Shown: positions 23,744 through 34,548 of the stretch, one piece after another
How the letters are laid out: each line of letters begins with the position of its first letter
Position numbering within the stretch: position 1 is the first letter of the stretch
Origin: Proales similis
Lineage: Eukaryota > Rotifera > Eurotatoria > Ploima > Proalidae
DNA: 64,000 bases
Direction: 5' to 3'
NCBI GenBank assembly: GCA_019059635.1
Contig: JAGVRJ010000001.1
Location: 3,720,001 to 3,784,000 of the forward strand
Position numbers and translations under genes: made by a program
The notes under the pieces: model-generated
The model's database searches: none
Told to the model about the DNA's origin: nothing
What the model saw: only the letters and a program-made list of their open reading frames with translations

Positions 23744-24044
23744 GGACATTTTGCTGGCAATCCTCAATTTTACACTTTAATCGCTTTACCATCTTTCTTC
23801 ACTTTTTCCCTCTTTTCTTTCTTTCATTCTCTTTGTCTATTTGTTTCTCTATCCCTTTTGTATTCAAACACTCAAGAGTCATTTGGCCAGCCGAACCAAT
23901 AAACTCAAACACTTGGTTCTGCTTCTTTCGCTTTAATATGCATCAAATGAAGGGAGGTTGGCGCAGATACGAATCAGAAAGTTTATTGGTAAAAAAAGGC
24001 TGCTTGTCTAAAAATTTAATTGCTCTGACTCTACGGTGGCAGGG
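23744..24044. other. Convergent 3' region between CCDC181 and VPS16
   Basis: 301 bp between two stop codons, pyrimidine-rich on the plus strand, holding the CCDC181 polyadenylation signal at 23898-23903. No gene is seen. Confidence 0.6.
23898..23903 (+). terminator. Polyadenylation signal of CCDC181
   Basis: AATAAA, 155 nt after the CCDC181 stop. Confidence 0.55.
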
Positions 24045-27000
24045 CTAGCGACGAAGGAGCTCTGCTTTGACAGCTTTGGCACGATCAATTACCGCTTTGT
24101 TAGTTTGAGGATCGCATCGGCTAATGACTAGACTCACGCCCGCCACATCGTTGTTCTGCTGCGCCTGGTCCAATGCGTCCATAAAGCATCTTCAAATCAA
24201 CTCAATTTATTCAATAATCTGATCCATTTCCTGATCGATTTTACCTCATTTGCAGCAGGCAGCGGAATCGGCTTTCTGGCAATACCTTTGGAAAATACTT
24301 TTTCGCCTCTTGAATATTGTTATTGTCCATGCAGTAGCGAACAAAAGGCTGAGAGTAAATAGATTAAATGAATTCCCATCAGCGGCAAAACATAACTTTT
24401 CAATTTTACTTCGAAGCCAATCGGTGACTTTTTGCTCTTTGAAAATCGCTCCAGTTCATCCCACTGGTGACTCGCTGCAAGATTCTTGGCTTTTATGTGC
24501 CACCATCTTGATCAAGAAAGTGAAAAAGCAATTGAATGGTCGGAAAAAGCTGCTCTGCTTACACTTCGGACGAATCGGATATCTTGAATTCTTTACGTAG
24601 TTTCTCAGCCTCGTCGCCTAAATTCAGCTTGATCAACTCGCCTAAAGTCTCGTGCAGTGACTTTCCGTTCAGTTGGACACGATAGTTCTTCTCTATGACC
24701 GTTTGAATTTTTACAAGTTTTATTTCCTCGGCCAGTAGCTTGTTAAAAGCTGCTATGAATCGAATGGGCTGGGTGTTCGAATTTGCACCATTTACCCCTG
24801 AATTAAACTTTTCCTCGAAGCCTAGCAGGCGTTTGGCTTCGTCCAGCATTTGAAGCTTCTGCTCGACTGCCTTTTTTGCAAATGTGAAATGAAAAGTCAA
24901 ATCATCGTGGCCGCTTGATTCTCAGACAAACCTGTTGACGATAAGCAACTTTGAGAATTGATATCACTTGCTCGATCACCAAATTCTCCTGATTCAACAA
25001 ATTGAACAATTCATTCGAGTCCTTATCACTCTGACTCTTTTGCCTGTAGTACTTTAGGGTGGCGAAATAAATCACTCAATTGGTCACTGTCAGACTTGGG
25101 CTCAATTGTTTTGGATTTCTTACTTGAAGCATTAAATTCAGCGCCACACTGTTCTTGCTTATATGCTTCATAAAGTCGGAGATGTTGTTGAACTTGCTCT
25201 GGTACCAAAATAGAACCATGTAAACTGGTCAAAGGATTTAGAAGGGTTAAAGCTCTCTATTGAGGATTAAACAAGAGATGGGTTATACTCAAATCACTGT
25301 CACCGCTCTCCATCGCCTTCTTCAGGGCTAGATCTGCGTTGCCGATCTCAATGTAGAGAGGAACTTGCTCTGACGCCTTGGTTTCGTACTCCAACAGCTT
25401 CAATACAGCAGCCGGTTGAGAACAGAAAGTATGAAAGGATAAACGGAGCGTTTACTACCTTGATTGCCAGATTTGGTCGTCCAGCTGCAATTGCACATCG
25501 AGCAATCTCCGCATACGATATTCCGGGCGTGTCGCCAAGCTTTGACTTTATCATCACTGCAATGTCATTGTCGCTTATTTCTGTCTGGCCAACCTTGTAC
25601 AAGGCCCAGTGAGACAGTATCTTCACAATGCCTTCCTCACTCGTCATGTTCAAGTATTTGCTAATCTCTATGGCCAGGGCGAAGTGTCTCCGCGCAATCA
25701 GGCGGTTTATAACGACGGCCGCAGTTAAGGCTTCGTACTGCACAAACGTGAGTGGCAGGCCGATTTGATGGTGTCGCACTGCATTCAGAACACGAAGTTG
25801 GCGGCACATGCTCAAATAAGGACTTGCATCTGCATACTCGTCGAAGTAGCGACCAAACAGGGCTGCTCTGAGCAGTTCCATTTGATATCGAGAATTGAAC
25901 TCATGAGGCGCAGCGCTTATACAATTCGAAATCGCCTCTTCCAGTACGCCCTTGTTCTTAATTGACCTCACGTACTCTTCGGCTTTTTGATCTCGGTTCT
26001 TGGATTTTCCAGATTAGTGAAGTCAAAGGAAATAGAAAAGCTGAGTGAAAGTATTTACTTCATAGAATGCAATGGACGCTTCGTAGAGTGTTGAGGACAC
26101 GTCAAAGGCCGCTATTTCAAAGACATCTCGCAAAGCTTTGGGCACCAGCTGAATGAATTCGTTTTTTTCCGATGAAATCACGCGAACGCCGTCCATTTCC
26201 TGAACTGTGAACACTGGTCCGGAGAGGAAACTGAAAACGCGTTGATTTAGTCAATCTAGAAGTACGAGTCAAAGACATGAAGCTCACATTTCATAGAAGC
26301 TCTGAAAACCTTCGCCTCTAATTGGGATGAGCATAAGAGAATCCCAATAGGCCACGACCGCATCGTTTGCGACCCAAGCCAGACGCTCAGGCGCTTCTTC
26401 AAAATTCGATCGAAACTTTCTGAGTATTTTGGTCAGTTCACTGTTGCAGACCAGCACATGGCCATTATCGGTGCTCAGAGCGATCAAATCTCCTTTAAAC
26501 GACGGAACCATCTTCTCGATTCGATTAAATGTGACACCGAAATCGAATTTCTAGCAAATCGGCTGACTGTCATGTTTGCCATATTAGTTTTACTCGTTTG
26601 ATTTGCTTACATTCAACTGAGAATTGCTTCCCAGAGCGATTACGTACACATCGCGACCCCGGGCAGCCAGAATAGAACAGCGGTTGTCAGATGAGATGAT
26701 ACACCATGAAGAGAATGAATCGTTTCCTATTAGGGTTCGAATTAAGCGTCAAGCCCAAGCCGCTGAATTAGAACTTGATCATCAGCACAAACCAGGCACA
26801 TCAGCAAACTGCTGAATTTTAGGATCGTAAATGTCCTTGACTAGAATGAACTTGTTCTTGCTGGATAGAATGGCGACCCCGGTGGAAAAAGTGCCGCTGT
26901 AGGAATTGATTGTGTGAAAGATGCGAAAGTCGAGTGCAATCGAGTCTTTGGACACGTTAAAAAGACTCTTCAAGTCGCCAAATATGCTTCTGATTTGAAT

Positions 27001-27478
27001 CTCGCCATTCTCCTTCACAACCACTATGTCTTCCATGCTGCTCCAGCCCATTCCTAAAATGGTCGCTCTATCGTCCAACTTGAAAAGCCCGTCACATTCA
27101 ATCGAACTGAGCGGTTTATTCGCTTTAAGCTCTACCTGGAAATTCTTGATCAATTGTCCGGACTGCGAGTAGACGCTGATGCATGGTCGAATCTCCTGCT
27201 TTCCGATGTCCCTCGTGATCGCTGTTTTTGAATTCGAATTCGCCATGCATGTCTTAGAAGTGAAATGAGAGGAGAAAAAGGATACTAGCTCACCTACTGG
27301 TCCTCCGAATGGGGCTGCTACAAGTTCTACTCCTTCGATATTCCAATTCAAATCATAAGACTCGATTTTTCTTAACCAAGCCCTCTTTGATGCAGCTTAT
27401 CTTATTTCAAGTCTATATTGCCTACCTGAAAATGTCGTTGACTTGTTCGACATAAATCCAGTCTTGTGTTTGACTCAT
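24045..27478 (-). CDS. VPS16: VPS16, core subunit of HOPS/CORVET
   Basis: VPS16 scaffolds the HOPS and CORVET tethering complexes on late endosomes and lysosomes, binding VPS33. Many short exons; the first three are 27478-27426, 27370-27298 and 27252 onwards. The N-terminal beta-propeller starts MSQTQDWIYVEQV and includes LVAAPFGGP, ILGMGWSSMEDIVVV and RIFHTINSYSG. The middle has EMDGVRVISSEKNEFI. The C-terminal alpha-solenoid has SPYLSMCRQLRVLNAVR, HQIGLPLTFVQYEALT, SHWALYKVGQ and KLGDTPGISYAEIA. The tail is ELERFSKSKKSPIGF, then QEAKKYFPKV and a terminus ending AELLRR. All match VPS16 in order. A linker near 25030-25230 is more Lys/Ser-rich than usual. The ATG directly follows an AG with an upstream pyrimidine tract, and CIAPIN1 ends only 161 nt upstream on the same strand. 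Confidence 0.93.
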
Positions 27479-27600
27479 CTATGATGTAATTTGAAACAGA
27501 AATGAGAAAAAAGCGCTCTTAACTATCGACAAATCGTGACCGTGCTTAGACGATTCGATTTCGCAAAAAAAAATCAATTTCATGTCGCCGAGTGGTTTCG

Positions 27601-27606
27601 TTTATT
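27601..27606 (-). terminator. Polyadenylation signal of CIAPIN1
   Basis: AATAAA on the minus strand, 33 nt after the CIAPIN1 stop and about 120 nt before the VPS16 ATG. Confidence 0.6.
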
Positions 27607-27639
27607 TGGTCAAATGGTGTTTTAAAGGATAAACAGAAT

Positions 27640-28482
27640 CTAAATGTCACTACCAGTCAGATTTTCACTCAGTTGAACTTTCTCGCCTGGTTTAAAGGCT
27701 GGCATTCCAAGATAAGGACAACTAGCGCACCTAAATGCGTCGCCAAGGTAGCAAGAGCCGCACGCAGATTTCACACTCGCCTTTGGTTTCTCGCTCGCTT
27801 CCTTTTCCAACTCGTCGGCTAGACCACATGTGCAATTCTTGCAGGCTTTCTTTTTTCCTTTGGCCGAAGTTCCGCAGTCCAATGTCGAGTCGATCAGTGT
27901 TGGCTTTTTAAGATCGTCATCGTCGAGAAGGGCGTCCGTGTCAATTAGATCGTCTTCTTGAATATCGTCTTGAGAAAACTGCCAAACTTTAGGTTTCGCC
28001 TCTTCCACTTGGTCTTTGTTAACTTTTGAGGCAAATTTAAGCTTTCTTGTCGCTCCGACCTCAAAATTTGCCTTTTGTCCGAATAGAATATTTGTTTCTT
28101 CAAACGTTTGACGGTCCACGTTAAGATATCCGCTTAGTTTCAACTCGCTTTCTAAACTCTCGCCTTTGGGGTCAGCTGCGATCAAAAGCCCATTTGGTTT
28201 CAATAGCTTCAAGTAGTTGCTTAATGTTGTCGTATTGTGAGTTGCTTGTTTGCTAGTGAGCAGATTGGAAATAACCAGATCAAAGGTTGAGAATGAATAA
28301 TTGGCTAAATCGAGTCGGTCAGCATGTTCGACGTTTAATCTCGTCTCTGGTCCTACTCGAGACCGAAAGCGTTCAACCACGGCCTGAAACTGCTCCGGTA
28401 AATCTGTGCCACTCCAAACAAATAGGACTTGCGAGCCTGTTTGAACCTTGTTCAGAACGTTGTTGATCAGAGTGTCGTCCAT
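27640..28482 (-). CDS. CIAPIN1: Anamorsin (cytosolic Fe-S assembly factor)
   Basis: Anamorsin (yeast Dre2) passes electrons from the diflavin reductase NDOR1/Tah18 to the cytosolic iron-sulfur assembly machinery. It is a single uninterrupted exon of 280 aa starting [13 protein letters not shown]. Residues 1-150 form the methyltransferase-like domain ([29 protein letters not shown]). An acidic linker follows ([19 protein letters not shown]). The C-terminal CIAPIN domain carries the [2Fe-2S] motif ACKNCTCG preceded by another Cys, then the twin CX2C motif [19 protein letters not shown] and the highly conserved [10 protein letters not shown]. In the first motif ten residues separate Cys 1 from Cys 2, where eight is usual as I recall it. 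It lies 161 nt upstream of VPS16 on the same strand and is divergent from GPATCH4 (230 bp). Confidence 0.96.
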   Translation of the reverse strand: MDDTLINNVLNKVQTGSQVLFVWSGTDLPEQFQAVVERFRSRVGPETRLNVEHADRLDLANYSFSTFDLVISNLLTSKQATHNTTTLSNYLKLLKPNGLLIAADPKGESLESELKLSGYLNVDRQTFEETNILFGQKANFEVGATRKLKFASKVNKDQVEEAKPKVWQFSQDDIQEDDLIDTDALLDDDDLKKPTLIDSTLDCGTSAKGKKKACKNCTCGLADELEKEASEKPKASVKSACGSCYLGDAFRCASCPYLGMPAFKPGEKVQLSENLTGSDI

Positions 28483-28712
28483 GGTCGAAATCTGAGAGAT
28501 GCGTCACGAGAACGATTATTCAAAGAGCAACCGAGTCTATTTAGGCTGTTAAATATATGAGCTAATCAGGCTGTGCCCGTGCAAGTACGCCTAAGCGAAA
28601 TGCGCGTAAGATTTGCACCATTCCGAGTTGATGCGTTAAATTGTCTCGAGAGCCACATGCGAAGCATTATGCACTATCCCAACCTCAACACGCTCTTTAA
28701 GAATTGAACGAA

Positions 28713-29748
28713 ATGAAAAATCGAGAGACCAATGACCAAGACAGTAAGCAGTCATTTGCTGAGCGTCAGTTGAAGAAATACGGCTGGAAAGAAGGTTTCT
28801 CTTTCAATTTCATAAACCGTAACCGCCTTGAAGAAATCGCTTTTGCTACTTTGATAAAGGTAGCGGTGTTGGTCGCGATGGTCAAGGAATCACCGACCCG
28901 GTCAAGGCTTCGTTCAAATTCGACAACGCTGGCGTAATCAAGTTCTTGGAACAAGCTATTTCGCTGTCTCAGCATGCAAATCTAAACTTTCAAGGTCGGA
29001 TTCGATCTGGGCGAGCAGTTCACCACCAACTGGTGGGAGAATCTATACAACTCGTCGGCAGAGAAAATTGAAACCGCTGGCAAAAGTATAAGTTACAAGA
29101 CGGAGAAAAAGGTTTCTGATTGCTCTACTCATTCAATGACGCCTAATTTTAAACCTTACTGACTACCGCCTGCTAGATCGAAGCCAAAACAGAAACAATC
29201 TTGAATAGCAAAAGCTTCTATTTGTCACGATTTTGTAAAGTAAGCGAATGGTAAATGAAAGCTAGTTTTTTACTAAGCGAGCGTCTTTAAAGGCCAGTGT
29301 CCAAATAGACGGTCAAACCGTTTCTCTGAAGAAAGAGGAAGAAATTGTGGAGAAAAATGAGGAACCGGTAGCAAAATCGAAAGTGTAATTGCTAATCAGT
29401 GAACAGCCTCTGAAATTAAGAAATAACGCTTACAATTTAATCTAGCCTTAACGACGAAGAGCTGATAAAGATTTGCGAAGGACGCACAGCTCACAAGTAG
29501 GTTTAAAATTCTACTCAAACTGAAGGATATTGGGCTCAAACTCATAACAAAAAAGGGGCGCTCGTCACGGAATCAAAATGAACGGAAAGCTGGCCCGAAT
29601 CGAGGAGCAAGAGAAGTTGTTGGCACAAAAATTAAAAGTTTGTGCAGATGAGAGTCAAAAGCGAAGCAACGAGCCAGATGACAACGAATTAGATTCGATG
29701 AGCAAAAAGAAAAAGAAAAAAAAGAAAAATAAAGATCCGAATGAATAG
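28713..29748 (+). CDS. GPATCH4: G-patch domain-containing protein 4
   Basis: GPATCH4 is a nucleolar protein; G-patch domains activate DEAH-box RNA helicases. Exons: 28713-28794, 28860-28933, 28995-29111, 29177-29239, 29293-29384, 29446-29496, 29556-29748; all phases agree, 223 aa. The G-patch covers FAERQLKKYGWKEG joined to SGVGRDGQGITDPVK, then FKFDNAGVGFDLG and FTTNWWENLYN, matching the family's FTNHWWNELFN. After a short linker comes ELIKICEGRTAHKGARHG, a second hallmark (human ACEGRTAHKAARLG), then a basic Lys-rich tail ending KDPNE, a likely nucleolar signal. Human GPATCH4 has a much longer repetitive tail, so this is a short form. The stop lies only 89 bp from the convergent TALPID3 stop. 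Confidence 0.93.
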
Positions 29749-29779
29749 ATTTGAATTGGAGAGTGGGTTGTATTTCTGT

Positions 29780-29785
29780 TTTATT
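29780..29785 (-). terminator. Polyadenylation signal of TALPID3
   Basis: AATAAA on the minus strand, 52 nt after the TALPID3 stop and 32 nt beyond the convergent GPATCH4 stop, so the two 3'UTRs must nearly touch or overlap. Confidence 0.55.
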
Positions 29786-29837
29786 CAATTTGCTTTAAAT
29801 CTTGTTTGCTTTAAAGAAGTAAAAGAACTGATATTAG

Positions 29838-32800
29838 CTAATACTGAGATAGATCGTCTAATGTAGATTGATACGATTGTCCAGATGCACGAAGTTGAAT
29901 TCTTGTAGATTCGTTTTGCTCCACGTCAGAGTCGATTATGAGTTCGGCTTCGAGTGTTTCGTCCCCGTTCAGTTCTTCTTCCTCCTCTGCCACCTCTTTG
30001 CTTTCAGGCCGGTAAATGGACGTGTCCGGAGTTGAAGAATATATTTTTCGCTCGAAATCGTTCGAATCTCGTACGATTGCCTGATTTGCTAGAGAAATTG
30101 AAATTCCTTAATCAAAATTGTTGTTTCATTTGCTTTGACAAGAACTTACGCATAGCGCTCACGCGAATCTTATTCTTCTTGGTTTCTTGGTTTGAGTCCA
30201 ATTTTAGACTGACACGTTTCTTGTCGTGTGGCCTCTTTGTTTTCGACCTTTGTGTGCGCATTGGCTCGGAATTGCTCAGGATAAGACGATTATCTGCCAC
30301 AGCGTTCGCGGGATTCTCCATTTCCCCATCGCTCTTTTCGGGGCACACTTTCTGCGGTACATTTGGAACCTGGCCGAGTTCAAACGCTTTCTTGATTTTG
30401 TGAATGCCCGGACGACTTTTCTGGGCGAATATTTTGTTATTTTTAGCATCGATCCGGCTGAGCGCAACTTCGCCATCGCTTGTAGCTCCGGTGAAATTGG
30501 GATCTTCTTTTGCAACAGTTAGCGCTGGATATTTTGCGATGCTACGCACTGCCTCTTCGAGGTCAAGATTCACAAAAGCTTCAAGGCATCGAGAATAGAC
30601 TTTAATTGACCTAATCTAAGCGAAACAGCTCTTACTGTCTTGTTTGACTTGAACTATTTCTCCTTCGCTCTTTTCCATTAGCCAGGCCCCTTCGGAAAAA
30701 TAGCTGTCATCATCTTGGTCGTTGTCACTCTTCATCTCGCTTTCGTCGTTGCTGGTCGATAGTTGCTCCATGCTATACGACAGACTTGACGAGGTCAGCT
30801 CTGACTCGGTGTCAGGCTCCGGCCTAGGCTTTACTCTATCCGGTGGAGGCATGTTGGGTTTAGGTTCAGGAGCATTGCATTGGACCGCGATTTCGCTTAA
30901 ACCAAATTACAAAAGGGTCGGATACAAAGCTTTGCTCTGTTGCTCACCTGGTCGCGATGATTGCGGGTAGAGGTGGTGGTGGCGTAATCGTCTTTGCTTC
31001 TGGAAGGGATGGTGGCGGTGGTGGTGGGGTCAATGGAGGGCTTTGAATGGGGGTGGGCGAGTTTCGTGGAGTCTCCTCTGGTGTCGGTGGAACAATAACA
31101 GACGCAGTTTCATCGTTTAGGTTTCCTTAAAAAGTAACGTCATTTAACAAAGTGAAATATGAAGCAAAAGGACTAAATAATTACCAATTAGCTCCGGCTC
31201 TTCGTCTTCGTTGCTGATCTCAAGTAGAGAGCTTGCTTCCTCTTCGTTTTGAACAAGTACGTACTGAACTTGAGGCGGAGGAATACTAGGTTGAATAGGC
31301 TGAACAACTGGTGCTTGGATATTGGTGATGGCGGGTGCAGGTTGAGGAACTGGTACTGTTTGAACGTGGGTCGAAGTTCGTGGAGAAAGAAAGGGTGGAG
31401 TGGTTTCTGGAGTTTTGTAATCGAGTTCGATTGGAGCTTCTTTAACTCTCTTTAGAAATTCGACACTTCTACGCAGTGGAGCGTCAGGCGGCGCTCTGGC
31501 GTGCTCACTCTCAACCATTGATGCAATTTTCTCCTCAAGAACTTCCCGAGCTAGCAACTCGACTAGATTCGGATCGATCGGAATGCCCAGGTCAACAAAC
31601 AGCTGAAACCCCTGTTGGCCCAATGCGTCGACTAAATTTCAATTAAGAAGAAAAATTGAGCAATGGACAAAAAACAATTAGCTATGAGATAAACTACCTA
31701 GGCCCAGGTCAATATGTTGTGTTGACATAGGCTCTGAAGTCGGCTCTGAATCAGCTTGGTCGAGAAAGTCTCGTTCATCTTTCATTTTTTCGTTCATTTG
31801 CTTCAAAAAGTGCACCATGAGCTCTTTCTCGACCAGTCGAAATGCTTCGCTTTCGATCAAATCTCTTTCTCTAATGTGCGAGTTGAGTTCACAATGAAGC
31901 TCAGCAACCTCAGAGGTCTCCTTTGTTCGCTGTTCTAGTAGTTTGGAGTAGAGTGGGTCTTCTTGGTGAGGTTGGTGAGATTGCTCTCCCTCCAGCTGGA
32001 CTCCTCGGCCATCCTGGTTTAGGTCCGGATCTGCTTGTTGACTGGCTATTCTAGTTGTCTTTGATTCATGATCGGGCGATTGCTTATGGGCAGCTTCATC
32101 GGCTCCCTTGGTGCGATTTGCATTGTCTCGTTCAGCTAGGCAGATGAATAATAATTGCACTGCAAACCTGTAAATTCAACAAGAAGCGAAAGCTTACGAA
32201 TTTCCGATGAATACAATGAGCTTGTTGAAAACGCCGATTTAGGTCTAAAACTCGGAATGTTTTCTGGTTTGAGTATAGCCGCTGCTGTAGTTGCTTTTCT
32301 CTGGTTCTGCGGCTTTTTACTTTGCCGAACCAGTTTTTCACTCTTTTCCTTTTGATTTTGCTCTTGTTTGCGGCTCTCTTGCAGCTCTTTCTGCTTTCTT
32401 CTGCGCTCTTCCAGCTCGTCTGCTTTGAGCTTGTCCAAATAGGCGCGGCCGTACACTTTGTCGAGATATTTGTTAATATTCGACGCTCCCACTTTGGCCT
32501 CCTGGCTCGGTTTAGAGTCCTTTTCTTTGACGCGGCGATTTTTTTCTCGCTCAATCTGAAGTTGAATTTGACGCTTCTCCTCTTCCTCAAGTTTTTTGCT
32601 CACCAAGCGCTTGAATGCATCATGTTGGGGTAAATATTCAGCATTTCATTGTTTTGACTGCTTACCTTAACATCGTTTTTGATCGCACCGACACAGCCGC
32701 TGACCAATCGACGCAGGCGACTCGATTCGTCTTCGTTTGAAATAGATCCAAATATCTGGCTGTCACGATCGCGTTGAGCGTTTGCCAGCTCAAAGTCAAT

Positions 32801-34190
32801 CTGGTCCTTTGACAATTCAATCGCTTTTACCATTTGCTTCATGTTATCGATGAATTCTGATGACTTGAACTCAATTCTATTGGCTTGATCTCGATTGTCT
32901 GGCCAAATCTCTTTTTTCTTCAGCTCGCTTGCCTCGTTCCAATAGACGTCGAACATAGCCGGATCTAAAGAGGTCGGCTGGTTGGAAGATTTGAGAATTG
33001 CTTTTTCTTCGAATGGGCTATGATTGTCATTTGTTTCAACCAGTTGCTGAAGAAACACATTTTTTTGGCCTTTTCTATCGCAAACTGAACAGCTAGAGCT
33101 CGATTTAATCGGTTCAACAGGTTTTTGCGGCGATTTTCGACTCTTTGGATTCGGCGAGGCGCTCTGTACTCGCTCAAATTTTTTATTTGATGGGCTTGTT
33201 GATCGGCTCTGAATTTTAGGCCGAGAGCGACTTCGGCTTTTACTTTTGTTTTCCTTTGTCTTGGATTTTTCTCTGCTCTTCAAAGTCGGAGCATCCATCG
33301 ATCGTGACAAATGACCAGAAGCATAACCAGAAGACCAGGTCGCTTGATCTGAACTTATCCTGCCTGAACTGGCCTGCTTACTTATTTCCATTCGCTTATT
33401 CACAGTTCCAATGAGCTCTTGCATCAATTCGAACTAAGAATCATCAGATACATTTAGCTTTGAGCTCAAAATCGTCAAAAGCCTTTTTTAAGAAAATTAC
33501 TTGATTTTGTTGGAGTCTTTCCAGGTAATTCATACAGAATATTGTTTGTTCGTTGATGGTGTCGGTACTTTTTGGCTCTTGCGCCACCTTAGCCGACATT
33601 TGAACCTCCCTTTGTTTCAGATTCTGAATTTCGGCCACAAGGGAGCCAATTCTGTCTTCCAGATTTGCTTGCAGTTTGGTTAAAGGCTGAGTGGCTGCAG
33701 CGGCAAAGTTGGCCGCAAGTGATGCTATATGCTCCAACTGGGCACTATGGTTCTGCTTCGAGTCTTCTTGCGAAGAGACTGGACGATCAATGGGCAAAAC
33801 CATTGGCTGAACTTCGATTTTACGACCTGGCTTCGCTCTGAGCTGCTCTCGGACGAGTTGCTTCGCCTCACTTGCTAGAGATATATTTACATCATCGTCT
33901 TCCTCTTCTTGTTGGCTCGGAGGCGCTCGCATCTGGAATTCTGTGTTCACCCGATGCTGCAGCTCAATATTAGGTGAGAGCGAAGAGTGATTACTGATTA
34001 TTGAGATTTCGGCTTCCAAATTTTCTTTATTCGCTTCGTCTGATTTTCCTGCTTGATTGAGGCACTTGATCGACACCGTTATGGAGTCTTTTTGTTTAGG
34101 TTCAGTCCGCATTGCTGTAGGCCGCCTTTTGGCGTAGATCAGCTGCTTGTTCCTCTCGATGAAATTGACTGCTGGTGCTCGAGAACTCAT
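29838..34190 (-). CDS. KIAA0586: TALPID3 (centriolar protein KIAA0586)
   Basis: TALPID3 sits at the distal centriole and is needed for ciliogenesis and, in vertebrates, Hedgehog signalling. About nine exons: 34190-33501 and 33433-32666 are firm, the next begins at 32609, and the last ends at 29838; total roughly 1,300 aa (human about 1,530-1,640). Features in order: a helical region with FAAAATQPLTKLQANLEDRI, matching the family's AAPLIKVQSDLE; FCMNYLERLQQNQ; a basic Ser-Arg stretch; INKYLDKVYGRAY (family: LQVYGKPVY); VHFLKQMNEKM; GFQLFVDLGIPIDPNLVELL followed by AREVLEEKIASMV (family: LQLFVDAGVPVNSNVIKHF); Pro-rich segments; and SEGEI before an acidic C-terminus. The short join near 32160-32200 is uncertain. 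An X-box-like site lies about 95-110 nt upstream of the ATG. Confidence 0.9.
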
Positions 34191-34548
34191 GGTATTTCTG
34201 CTTAGAAACGAGAATGGTCATACGCCGAGCTGTAGAGAGTTCTTCATAATTAGGCTGTCCAAACGGTCGAACCACAAGACAGCGTTTGCTTAGCAACCAT
34301 GTGAAGGTCATTCTACTGCAGGCTTACGATCTAAGCGTTATTTCAAACTCAAAAATTTATTCACTTGGGTTTTATCTAGGCTATTTTTTAAGCAAGACTA
34401 GCAATTTTGACCAAGTACGGGCCTCAGAGCTCTTTAAGACACTTCCAGAATGCAAAGAACTTAGTCAACTTTGTTCTGCAACTTGACTTGCCGAGTAGTT
34501 TGACAGCCAGTTCCCATTTGCAAAGAAAAAACCGCAGCTCAGTGGGCG
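34191..34548. promoter_or_regulatory. Shared divergent promoter region, TALPID3 / C1orf43-like
   Basis: 358 bp between two divergent start codons. It contains the X-box-like palindrome at 34284-34298. Open frames across it show no recognisable protein. Confidence 0.5.
34284..34298. promoter_or_regulatory. Candidate RFX X-box upstream of TALPID3
   Basis: GTTTGC-TT-AGCAACC contains a strong AGCAAC half-site and an imperfect partner (one mismatch to RYYNYY-WW-RRNRAC). It lies 94-108 nt upstream of the TALPID3 ATG, the distance at which X-boxes usually act. Confidence 0.45.
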
